Source: CAYRUD01 sp964427425 (GTDB lineage Bacteria; Chlamydiota; Chlamydiia; Chlamydiales; FEN-1388). Taken from it: 64,000 nucleotides of DNA. The stretch spans positions 496,001 to 560,000 of the forward strand of contig CAYRUD010000014.1 of assembly GCA_964427425.1 (NCBI GenBank), read 5' to 3'. How positions within the stretch are numbered: the stretch's first letter is position 1; each line of letters starts with the position of its first letter. A model generated the notes under the pieces. The model worked only from the letters and a program-made list of their open reading frames with translations, searched no databases and was not told where the DNA came from. Below are positions 1 to 8,453 of the stretch, piece after piece. The position numbers and the translations under genes are program-made.

Positions 1-1
1 A

Positions 2-3000
2 GAAACAGTTGGCCTTCAAGAAGTATTTGAAGAAGTCTTTCCTATCAAGTCATTTGATGAGAAGACTGTCCTCGAGTACGTGTCATACAGTCTTGGCGTA
101 CCAAAGTATTCTCCTGAAGAATGTATTCGTCGTGGTATCAGTTCTAATGTTACCTTGAAGGTAAAGTTTAGACTCACGGACGAAACTGGTATCAAGGAAG
201 AAGAAGTCTACATGGGAACAGTTCCTGTGATGACTGAAAAAGGAACATTTATCATCAATGGTGCTGAGCGAGTTGTTGTATCTCAGCTTCATAGATCCCC
301 TGGTATCTGTTTTGAGCAAGAGCGCCATCCTAAAGGCAACTTCATCTACTCAATGCGAATTATTCCATATCGAGGAAGTTGGCTTGAGGCTGCCTTTGAC
401 TCTTCTGATTGCATCAACGTCTACGTTGACCGAAAGAAGAGAAAGAGAAAGATTCTTGCGACGACATTCTTGCGCTGCTTAGGTCTTTCGACGAATGCTG
501 ACATCATGGAAGAGTTCTTCTCGACCAAGAAAGTCAAAATCAAGTCCGAGAAAGATATCGCCAAGTATGTTGGTAAAGTCTTAGCTCAAGATGTAGCTGA
601 TGATGAAAACGCTCTTGTCTTCGGAAAAGCTTCCGAGAAGTTGACAACAGCGATGTTAAAGCGCATTCTCGATGCTGGTATTGATACAATCTCTATCGTC
701 GAAGATGTCGATGAAGGCCATCCAATCTTAAAGATGTTGGCAAAAGACCCAACAGACAGCTATGAAGCTGCTTTGAAGGATTTCTATCGCAAAGTGCGAC
801 CAGGCGAGCCTGCTACTATTTCCAATGCTCGTGCTGCCATTATGCGTCTTTTCTTTGATCCAAAACGATATAATCTCGGCCGCGTAGGGCGATATAAGCT
901 CAACTCAAAACTTGGCTTTGAGGTCACCGATGAGACACTTCAGCATGTCACGCTACGACGAGAGGATGTCATTGAGGCAATTAAGTATTTAATTCGCTTA
1001 AAGCAAGGTGATGAAACAGCAGCAGTCGACGATATCGACCACCTCGGTAACCGACGTGTACGATCTGTAGGTGAGCTCGTTCAGAACCAGTGCCGTATCG
1101 GTCTTGCTCGTATGGAGAAGATTATCAGAGAGAGAATGAACCTCTTTGATTTTACATCCGATACCTTGACACCTGGCAAAGTTGTCTCCGCGAAAGCGCT
1201 CTCTAGCGTCTTGAAGGATTTCTTCGGCCGCTCGCAGCTCTCTCAGTTTATGGATCAGACAAACCCAGTCGCCGAGTTGACACACAAGCGTCGTCTCTCA
1301 GCTTTAGGACCTGGTGGTTTGAACAGAGATCGCGCAGGCTTCGAAGTTCGCGACGTTCATACAAGCCACTACGGACGTATTTGTCCTATCGAGACTCCAG
1401 AAGGTCCAAACATCGGTCTTATCACATCGCTCTCAGCATTTGCTAAGATTAACGAATTTGGATTTATCGAAACTCCATATCGAATCGTTCGAGACGGTGT
1501 CGTCACCGAAGAGATCGAGTACATGACTGCCGATCAAGAAGAACAGTACGTGATTGCTCAGGCGACAGCGCCACTTGACAAGCACAATATGTTCACTGAG
1601 TCTCGCTGCTGGGCTCGCCACCGTGGTGAGTTGTTGGAAATCGACTCCGATCGTGTAACCCACATGGACGTATCTCCAAAGCAGATGGTTTCCATCGTAA
1701 CTGGATTGATTCCATTCTTGGAACACGATGACGCGAACCGTGCGTTGATGGGATCGAACATGCAACGCCAAGCAGTCCCTCTCTTGTGCCCAGAAGCTCC
1801 AGTCGTAGGTACTGGTCTCGAGGCTCGAGCTGCAAAAGACTCTGGCGCCGTAGTTATCGCTGAAGAAGATGGTATTGTTGAATATGTCGATGGTTTTAAA
1901 GTCATCATCGCATCAAAACTCAACCGTCTGAAGAAGCGCGTCTATACTTTGAAGAAGTTCTTACGATCGAACTCAGGAACCTGCATCAACCAAAGACCAA
2001 TTTGCTCTGTAGGCGATGAAGTCAAAGCAGGTGACGTAATTGCAGATGGACCTGCAACAGACAATGGCGAGCTTGCGATCGGACGCAACGTCTTAGTCGC
2101 GTTCATGCCTTGGAGAGGATATAACTTCGAAGACGCTATCTTGTGCTCTGACAAGCTCCTCAGAAAAGACTACTATAGCTCGATCCATATCGAAGAATTC
2201 GAGATCACAGCTCGCGAGACAAAACTCGGTAAGGAAGAAATCACACGAGATATTCCAAACGTCTCCGAAGAAGCGTTAAAGAACTTGGGCGAAGATGGTA
2301 TTATCCGTATCGGCGCCGAAGTCAAGCCTGGTGATATTCTCGTTGGTAAGATTACTCCAAAGTCTGAGACTGAATTAGCTCCAGAAGAGCGTCTCTTAAG
2401 AGCGATCTTCGGTGAGAAAGCAGCTGACGTGAAGGATGCATCTTTGACTGCGCCTCCGGGAACTGAGGGTGTCGTTATGGATGTGAAGATCTTTACTCGT
2501 CGTGATAGACTCTCAAAAACCGATGATGAATTGGTTGAAGAAGCAACACGCTTGAAAGACATCCAAAAAGAGTATAAGACGAAGCTCAACCAGATCAAGA
2601 TCGAGAAGCACGATAAGTTAGGCGCTCTCTTGTTGAATGAGATTTCTCCATCAGTTGTGATCCATCGTAAGACTGCAGAGATTCTTGTCGAAGATGGAGC
2701 TCATATTGATCAAGAGACAATCGCTCGTCTTGAGAAAGAAACTCTCGATAACTTGATTCTGCCAAATGATCCAATTTGGAGAGAATTCAGAGCCATCGTT
2801 CAAGAGTCTGAACTTCAGCTTCAAAAGCTCGATAATGAGTATAAGACAGAAGTTGAATTGACGAAGAAAGGTGATACTGAGCTCGACGCTGGGGTTCTCC
2901 GTCAGGTGAAAGTCTATATCGCTTCGAAGCGTAAGCTTCAAGTTGGCGATAAGATGGCAGGTCGCCACGGTAACAAGGGTGTTGTCTCGAACATCATTCC

Positions 3001-3664
3001 TGAAGCTGATATGCCATTCATGGAGAATGGACAGACGATCGAGATGGTGTTGAACCCACTCGGTGTGCCTTCTCGTATGAACATCGGTCAGCTGCTTGAA
3101 ACACACTTAGGTTTCGTAGCTCGCCGTTCCGGAATCCATGTAAAGGCTCCGGTCTTCGAAGGCTTCCCTGAATGGAAGATTTGGGAGATGATGACACAGA
3201 ATGGACTTCCTCAAGATGGTAAGGTCTATCTCTTTGATGGATGTACTGGTGAGCGCTTTGATAGCCCAGTCGTCGTTGGTTACAAGTATATGCTGAAGTT
3301 GAGCCACATGGTTGTCGATAAGATCCACGCTCGTGCAGTAGGTCCATACTCACTTGTTACCCAGCAGCCACTTGGTGGTAAAGCCCAGATGGGTGGTCAG
3401 CGTTTCGGTGAGATGGAGGTGTGGGCATTGGAGGCATATGGTGCCGCTCACTTGCTTCAAGAGATATTGACTGTCAAGTCAGATGACGTGGCAGGAAGAA
3501 CTCGAATTTACGAGTCGATCGTAAAAGGCGAGAACCTTCTCAAGCCAGGAACACCAGAGTCATTCAACGTCTTGATCAAGGAAATGCAAGGTCTTGGCCT
3601 TGATGTAAGACCTGAAGTTGTTGTTGACGCTCTTGAGACAGTCACAGCTGCTGAGGCTGAATAA
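2..3664 (+). CDS. rpoB: RNA polymerase beta subunit, 5' end outside window
   Basis: Beta subunit of the transcribing RNA polymerase. The frame is open from base 2 with no start codon that fits the family; the GTG at 80 lies inside the conserved protrusion/lobe region. Against E. coli RpoB about 45-50 N-terminal residues lie upstream of the window. Visible landmarks are the rifampicin-pocket segment around 1225-1320 (SQLSQFMDQ, then THKRR and SALGPGG, with the usual Asp, His and Ser present), the ETPEGPNIG motif, and the C-terminal GRHGNKG and GGKAQ(M)GGQRFGEMEVWALEAYGA blocks. The wild-type-like pocket predicts rifampicin sensitivity. It ends with TAA 186 bases before rpoC, the usual beta-beta' order. 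Confidence 0.98.
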   Translation, partial: ETVGLQEVFEEVFPIKSFDEKTVLEYVSYSLGVPKYSPEECIRRGISSNVTLKVKFRLTDETGIKEEEVYMGTVPVMTEKGTFIINGAERVVVSQLHRSPGICFEQERHPKGNFIYSMRIIPYRGSWLEAAFDSSDCINVYVDRKKRKRKILATTFLRCLGLSTNADIMEEFFSTKKVKIKSEKDIAKYVGKVLAQDVADDENALVFGKASEKLTTAMLKRILDAGIDTISIVEDVDEGHPILKMLAKDPTDSYEAALKDFYRKVRPGEPATISNARAAIMRLFFDPKRYNLGRVGRYKLNSKLGFEVTDETLQHVTLRREDVIEAIKYLIRLKQGDETAAVDDIDHLGNRRVRSVGELVQNQCRIGLARMEKIIRERMNLFDFTSDTLTPGKVVSAKALSSVLKDFFGRSQLSQFMDQTNPVAELTHKRRLSALGPGGLNRDRAGFEVRDVHTSHYGRICPIETPEGPNIGLITSLSAFAKINEFGFIETPYRIVRDGVVTEEIEYMTADQEEQYVIAQATAPLDKHNMFTESRCWARHRGELLEIDSDRVTHMDVSPKQMVSIVTGLIPFLEHDDANRALMGSNMQRQAVPLLCPEAPVVGTGLEARAAKDSGAVVIAEEDGIVEYVDGFKVIIASKLNRLKKRVYTLKKFLRSNSGTCINQRPICSVGDEVKAGDVIADGPATDNGELAIGRNVLVAFMPWRGYNFEDAILCSDKLLRKDYYSSIHIEEFEITARETKLGKEEITRDIPNVSEEALKNLGEDGIIRIGAEVKPGDILVGKITPKSETELAPEERLLRAIFGEKAADVKDASLTAPPGTEGVVMDVKIFTRRDRLSKTDDELVEEATRLKDIQKEYKTKLNQIKIEKHDKLGALLLNEISPSVVIHRKTAEILVEDGAHIDQETIARLEKETLDNLILPNDPIWREFRAIVQESELQLQKLDNEYKTEVELTKKGDTELDAGVLRQVKVYIASKRKLQVGDKMAGRHGNKGVVSNIIPEADMPFMENGQTIEMVLNPLGVPSRMNIGQLLETHLGFVARRSGIHVKAPVFEGFPEWKIWEMMTQNGLPQDGKVYLFDGCTGERFDSPVVVGYKYMLKLSHMVVDKIHARAVGPYSLVTQQPLGGKAQMGGQRFGEMEVWALEAYGAAHLLQEILTVKSDDVAGRTRIYESIVKGENLLKPGTPESFNVLIKEMQGLGLDVRPEVVVDALETVTAAEAE

Positions 3665-3677
3665 GGTAGATGATACA

Positions 3678-3712
3678 AAACGCTCTTCTCTCTGAAAATG
3701 GGAAGAGCGTTT
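3678..3712 (+). terminator. stem-loop between rpoB and rpoC
   Basis: An 11-bp perfect inverted repeat (3678-3688 pairing with 3702-3712, arm AAACGCTCTTC) lies 14 bases after the rpoB stop. No U-tract follows, so it may be a weak terminator, an RNA-processing site or an mRNA stabiliser rather than a full stop between two genes that normally share a transcript. Confidence 0.5.
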
Positions 3713-3850
3713 CATCAACTGACGTCGTGAAACAGCAATGTTTTTGAGAAGATGCGGGAAAACGAGTGAAAAAAATATTAATTCATTCGTTTTAAGGTAA
3801 ACCCTAAGGTTTTGTAAGAGTTATATATTTTCATTTCAGGGGACGAGTAC

Positions 3851-6800
3851 ATGTCTGACGAAGACGACACAATCCTTTCAGACTCCTACGATGAAGCTGA
3901 AGCAGCTTATGAAGAAGATAACTTCAATGATGACATTGAAGAAGAGGATGATGAAAGCTTAGACGATGAGTCAGCCCTCAATGCAAAGCAGAATTATCAA
4001 TTTGATGAAGATGAATTTGAGCATCGACGCTCTTATTCAAAGTCAGATGATGATTCTTTAAGCCTCCAGTTCGATAAGTTGAGCATTAATATCGCATCTT
4101 CTGATGTGATCCGCAATCAGTGGTCTCGCGGCGAAGTGAAAAAGCCAGAGACGATCAACTATCGTACGTTCAAGCCAGAGAAAGGCGGTCTTTTCTGCGA
4201 AAAGATCTTTGGTCCTACTCGTGACTGGGAATGTGCTTGCGGTAAGTATAAGAAGATTAAGCACAAAGGTATCGTCTGCGATCGCTGCGGTGTTGAAGTT
4301 ACACTTTCGAAAGTGCGTCGTGAGCGTATGGCTCACATTGAGCTCGCAGTACCAGTTGCGCACATCTGGTTCTTCAAGACTTCTCCTTCGAGAATCGGAA
4401 GCATCCTTGGCATGTCGACAACAGATCTCGAAAGAGTCATCTATTATGAAGAGCATGTTGTTATCGATGCAGGTCAAACAGATCTTCAGAAGAAACAGCT
4501 CTTGAATGATGTTGAGCTTCGCGAAGCTCTTGAGCGATACGGCAAAGAAGCATTTAAAGTTGGCATGGGTGCTGAAGCCATCCGCGATCTTTTGGCAGCT
4601 GAAGACTTAAATGAGCTTTTACGCGACTTGAAAGACAAGCTCCGTAAGACAAAGTCGATGCAGGCGAGAATGAAAATCGCTCGTCGCTTGAAGATTGTAG
4701 AAGGATTTATCTCTTCCAACAACAAGCCAGATTGGATGGTGATGTCCTGTGTTCCAGTCATCCCACCAAACATTCGTCCGCTTGTTCCACTCGACGGCGG
4801 AAGATTTGCAACTTCTGACTTGAACGACCTCTATCGCCGAGTTATCAACAGAAACAATCGTCTTAAGGCTATTTTAAAGCTGAAGACTCCTGAAGTGATC
4901 GTCCGAAACGAAAAGCGTATGCTTCAAGAAGCTGTCGATGCGCTCTTCGATAACGGCCGTCACGGACATCCGGTAATGGGTGCTGGAAACCGACCATTGA
5001 AATCCTTAGCAGAGATGCTCAAAGGTAAGCAAGGTCGATTCCGTCAAAACTTGCTCGGTAAGCGCGTTGACTATTCTGGCCGTTCCGTTATCGTCGTCGG
5101 TCCTGAGTTGAAATTCAGCCAGTGCGGTCTTCCAAAGATCATGGCTTTGGAGCTTTTCGAGCCATTTATCATTCGCCGATTGAAAGAGCTTGGTCATGTT
5201 TATACAATCCGCTCTGCTAAGAAGAAAATCCAACGCCAGGATCCAGAGGTATGGGACGTATTGGAAGAGGTGATCAAAGGACACCCAGTTCTTCTGAACC
5301 GTGCTCCTACGCTCCACCGTCTCGGTATTCAGGCATTCCAGCCTATCTTGATTGAAGGTAAAGCTATCCGTATTCACCCACTCGTCTGCTCTGCGTTTAA
5401 CGCTGACTTCGACGGTGACCAGATGGCTGTCCACGTGCCGCTCTCCGTTGAGGCACAGATTGAAGCAAAAGCTCTGATGATGGCGCCAGATAACATCTTC
5501 TTGCCATCTTCCGGTAAGCCTTCCGCTATCCCTTCTCAGGACATGGTTTTGGGTCTCTACTACTTGATGAGCGATCCTCTCTATGATCCAGAGCAGAATG
5601 GTAAGAAGATCCGTGTCTTTAAAGATGCTCAAGAAGTCTTGATGGCTATGCATGCCGCAGGAAGCTATACTTGGGAAGATCTCGAAGAAAAGAGCGGAAG
5701 ATTTGACTTTACCGGCCGCGGTCTTCATATCCACGAGAAGATTAAATTGAGAACTCCAAATGGTGTTATCGTAACAACACCTGGTCGAGTTATCTTTAAT
5801 AGAATCGTTCCAGAAGAGCTTGGCTTCCAAAACTATAGCCTCCCTAAGAAGCGTTTGTCTGAGCTCGTCTTAGAGTGCTATAAGAAAGTCGGTCTCGAAA
5901 GAACAGTTCGATTCTTGGATAACCTGAAGAACCTCGGATTTAGTGAAGCGACCCGTGCTGCTGTCTCCGTGGGTATCTGCGACATTCTCGTTCCTTCCGT
6001 AAAAGAGAAGGTTCTCGCTGACGCAGAAGCTAAGGCTGCAGTTGTCCGAAAGCAGTACGAAGATGGTATCATCACAGATGGTGAGCGCCACTCAAAGATT
6101 ATCACGATTTGGACTGAAGCTTCTGACGCTCTCTCCGAGCAGCTTTTCAAGCTCTTGTCGAAGCCTTCAACAAATCGCTTGAATCCGCTCTACATGCTTA
6201 TGGACTCCGGAGCTCGCGGTAACAAATCACAGGTTAAGCAGCTTGGAGCTCTCCGCGGTCTGATGGCTAAACCATCGGGCGAGATTATCGAATCTCCAAT
6301 TACTGCGAACTTTAGAGAGGGCTTGGGACCACTTCAGTACTTCACTTCGGCTCACGGTGCCCGTAAGGGTCTCGCTGACACGGCGTTGAAGACAGCTGAC
6401 TCCGGTTACTTGACACGAAGACTTGTTGATGTCTCGCAAGACGTTATCATTACTGAAGATGATTGCGGTACATTGAACGGTATCGATGTCTCTGCAATTA
6501 AGCAAGGCCAAGAAGAGCTTCTTCCTTTGAAGGACAGAATCTTCGGTCGAACAGTGTGCGATGATATCTACCTCCCAGGCGATAAGAACATCCTCTTAGC
6601 TCGCCAAGGTGATGTATTGACACTTCAGCAAGCTGAAGCAATCGATGACGCTGGTATCGAGACAGTACGTATCAGATCTGTATTAACTTGCGAGACAAGA
6701 CGAGGCGTCTGCTCGAAGTGCTACGGTATCAACCTTGCTAACGCTCGAGTCGTCGGCCAAGGCGAAGCTGTCGGTATTATCGCGGCTCAGTCGATCGGTG

Positions 6801-8206
6801 AACCTGGTACTCAGTTGACGATGAGAACGTTCCAGTTGGGTGGTATTGCGTCTGCAGGAAGCACCCCAGAACTTGTCTCGAACGATCAAGGTATCTTAGT
6901 ATATCTCGACTTAAGAACTGTTCTCACTGAAGACAACGTACACGTTGCCTTGAATAAGAACGGCTCGTTGAATATCGTCAAAGACGAAGGAAGAACCCTC
7001 GATGAGTATAAGAAGCTTCTCTCGACAAAGTCGATTGAACCGCTTCAAAGCTTCCATATCGAGCTTGGTACGAAGATCTTCTTCGAAGATGGTATTGTCG
7101 TTAAAAAAGGCCAAAAGATCGCTGAGTGGGAGCCACACAACATTCCTATCATTTGCGATAAGCCTGGATATGTCAAATATGATGACCTTGTTGAAGGTAT
7201 CTCGACACAGAAAGACGTAAACCGTCAGACTGGTGCGACAGAGCTTGTTGTGAAGCCGCATCGTGGAGAGCTTCACCCTCAAATCGCTATCTACGCAGAT
7301 AAGCATTTTGAGAACCTCGTCGGTACCTATGCTCTCCCACCAGGCGCTATTATCAGCGTTCAAGAAGGGGACTATGTCAAGGCGGGTAACTTGCTTGCTC
7401 GTATTCCTCGTGGCGCTATCAAGACGAAGGATATTACCGGTGGTCTTCCTCGCGTTGCCGAGCTTTTCGAAGCAAGAAAGCCGAAGGATTCCGCCGAGAT
7501 CGCTAAGATTGATGGTATCGTTGATATCAAGGGCGTTCAAAAGAATAAGCGTGTTGTCATCGTTCGCGATGAGACATCAGGTATGGAAGAGGAACACCTT
7601 ATTCCTCATACCAAGCACTTGATCGTCCAAAGAGGTGACAGGGTTGTAAAAGGCCAGCAGTTGACTGATGGTCTTGTCATCCCACACGAAATTTTGGATA
7701 TCTGTGGTGTCAGAGAGCTTCAAAAGTACTTGGTCAACCAAGTTCAAGAAGTGTATCGACTCCAGGGTGTTGATATTAACGACAAGCACATTGAGATTAT
7801 CGTCCGTCAGATGTTGAAGAAGATTCGCATCATCGACGCAGGCGATACGAGCTTCCTCTACGGAGAAGAAGTTGATCGTAAAGAGTTTGAAATTGAGAAC
7901 CAGAAAGTTTCCAAAGATGGTGGAAAGCCTGCTCAGGCAGCGCCACTTCTCTTGGGTATCACGAAGGCATCGCTCAGTACAGACTCCTTTATCTCAGCGG
8001 CCTCCTTCCAGGACACAACTCGTGTTCTCACCGATGCCGCATGCTCAGGCAAGACTGACTTCCTCCATGGATTTAAGGAGAACGTCATCATGGGTCACGT
8101 CATTCCAGGCGGTACCGGCTTTGAGCGTCATAAGATTGTGAAGAAGTTCATTGAGCGAGAGTTCGAAGAACCTCTAGCCTTTGACTTTGAGACAGTCCCT
8201 GCTTAA
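3851..8206 (+). CDS. rpoC: RNA polymerase beta' subunit with acidic N-terminal extension
   Basis: Beta' subunit carrying the catalytic centre of RNA polymerase. The 1451-residue product follows chlamydial RpoC almost end to end: the zinc ribbon (CACGKYKKIKHKGIVCDRCG region), the catalytic NADFDGD with Asp519/521/523, the bridge-helix/trigger-loop region, and the second zinc site (CETRRGVCSKC). The start is fixed by AGGGGA at 3838-3843, seven bases before ATG. Residues 1 to about 72 are an addition with roughly 30 Asp/Glu; the segment matching the start of the family (FDKL...IAS) only begins at residue 74. The open frame and strong ribosome site argue that the extension is translated. It is not part of the standard beta' fold and its role is unknown. 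Confidence 0.97.
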   Translation: MSDEDDTILSDSYDEAEAAYEEDNFNDDIEEEDDESLDDESALNAKQNYQFDEDEFEHRRSYSKSDDDSLSLQFDKLSINIASSDVIRNQWSRGEVKKPETINYRTFKPEKGGLFCEKIFGPTRDWECACGKYKKIKHKGIVCDRCGVEVTLSKVRRERMAHIELAVPVAHIWFFKTSPSRIGSILGMSTTDLERVIYYEEHVVIDAGQTDLQKKQLLNDVELREALERYGKEAFKVGMGAEAIRDLLAAEDLNELLRDLKDKLRKTKSMQARMKIARRLKIVEGFISSNNKPDWMVMSCVPVIPPNIRPLVPLDGGRFATSDLNDLYRRVINRNNRLKAILKLKTPEVIVRNEKRMLQEAVDALFDNGRHGHPVMGAGNRPLKSLAEMLKGKQGRFRQNLLGKRVDYSGRSVIVVGPELKFSQCGLPKIMALELFEPFIIRRLKELGHVYTIRSAKKKIQRQDPEVWDVLEEVIKGHPVLLNRAPTLHRLGIQAFQPILIEGKAIRIHPLVCSAFNADFDGDQMAVHVPLSVEAQIEAKALMMAPDNIFLPSSGKPSAIPSQDMVLGLYYLMSDPLYDPEQNGKKIRVFKDAQEVLMAMHAAGSYTWEDLEEKSGRFDFTGRGLHIHEKIKLRTPNGVIVTTPGRVIFNRIVPEELGFQNYSLPKKRLSELVLECYKKVGLERTVRFLDNLKNLGFSEATRAAVSVGICDILVPSVKEKVLADAEAKAAVVRKQYEDGIITDGERHSKIITIWTEASDALSEQLFKLLSKPSTNRLNPLYMLMDSGARGNKSQVKQLGALRGLMAKPSGEIIESPITANFREGLGPLQYFTSAHGARKGLADTALKTADSGYLTRRLVDVSQDVIITEDDCGTLNGIDVSAIKQGQEELLPLKDRIFGRTVCDDIYLPGDKNILLARQGDVLTLQQAEAIDDAGIETVRIRSVLTCETRRGVCSKCYGINLANARVVGQGEAVGIIAAQSIGEPGTQLTMRTFQLGGIASAGSTPELVSNDQGILVYLDLRTVLTEDNVHVALNKNGSLNIVKDEGRTLDEYKKLLSTKSIEPLQSFHIELGTKIFFEDGIVVKKGQKIAEWEPHNIPIICDKPGYVKYDDLVEGISTQKDVNRQTGATELVVKPHRGELHPQIAIYADKHFENLVGTYALPPGAIISVQEGDYVKAGNLLARIPRGAIKTKDITGGLPRVAELFEARKPKDSAEIAKIDGIVDIKGVQKNKRVVIVRDETSGMEEEHLIPHTKHLIVQRGDRVVKGQQLTDGLVIPHEILDICGVRELQKYLVNQVQEVYRLQGVDINDKHIEIIVRQMLKKIRIIDAGDTSFLYGEEVDRKEFEIENQKVSKDGGKPAQAAPLLLGITKASLSTDSFISAASFQDTTRVLTDAACSGKTDFLHGFKENVIMGHVIPGGTGFERHKIVKKFIEREFEEPLAFDFETVPA

Positions 8207-8219
8207 TCTGTAAAGATCC

Positions 8220-8262
8220 AAGTCGAGCGTAGAAGTGTTAATTTTCTTCTCACGCTCGACTT
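8220..8262 (+). terminator. rpoBC terminator hairpin
   Basis: An 11-bp perfect repeat (8220-8230 with 8252-8262, arm AAGTCGAGCGT) with an additional GAAG/CTTC inner pairing sits 14 bases after the rpoC stop and is followed by a short T-rich stretch. Likely the main rpoBC terminator. Confidence 0.7.
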
Positions 8263-8288
8263 AAGTTTTGCGTTAAGAGAAAATACAT

Positions 8289-8329
8289 AAGCCGTCTTTG
8301 AGAAGAGAGATCTTCTTTCAGGACGGCTT
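8289..8329 (+). terminator. second hairpin after rpoC
   Basis: Outer stem AAGCCGTC/GACGGCTT (8289-8296 with 8322-8329) and inner stem AGAAGA/TCTTCT (8301-8306 with 8311-8316), followed by CTTTATTA. Looks like a back-up terminator in tandem with the one at 8220. Confidence 0.5.
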
Positions 8330-8378
8330 CTTTATTATCGGCTTTTAGCTTTATTCGATCTGTTCGTGGGTAAAAATA

Positions 8379-8414
8379 AAACCCACCTTTCAAAGAAATT
8401 TGAAAGGTGGGTTT
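8379..8414 (-). terminator. terminator of the coiled-coil gene
   Basis: A 16-bp perfect stem with a GAAA loop (8379-8394 with 8399-8414). Read on the minus strand it is followed by a T-rich run, as expected for an intrinsic terminator of the gene ending at 8454. It can also stop plus-strand transcription from rpoC. Confidence 0.8.
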
Positions 8415-8453
8415 CTGGTAAGAGAACTTTACGTCCTAAGGATTTAATTATCC

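Noticed and set aside
1225..1320. Rifampicin-resistance change in rpoB
   Set aside because: The pocket residues (Asp, His, Ser) are the usual susceptible-type ones.
5006..5830. 274-codon frame antisense to rpoC
   Set aside because: Fully inside a strongly conserved gene; its residues mirror the codon pattern of rpoC and it has no family match.
6911..7540. 209-codon antisense frame in rpoC
   Set aside because: Shadow of rpoC; no ribosome site or recognisable domain.
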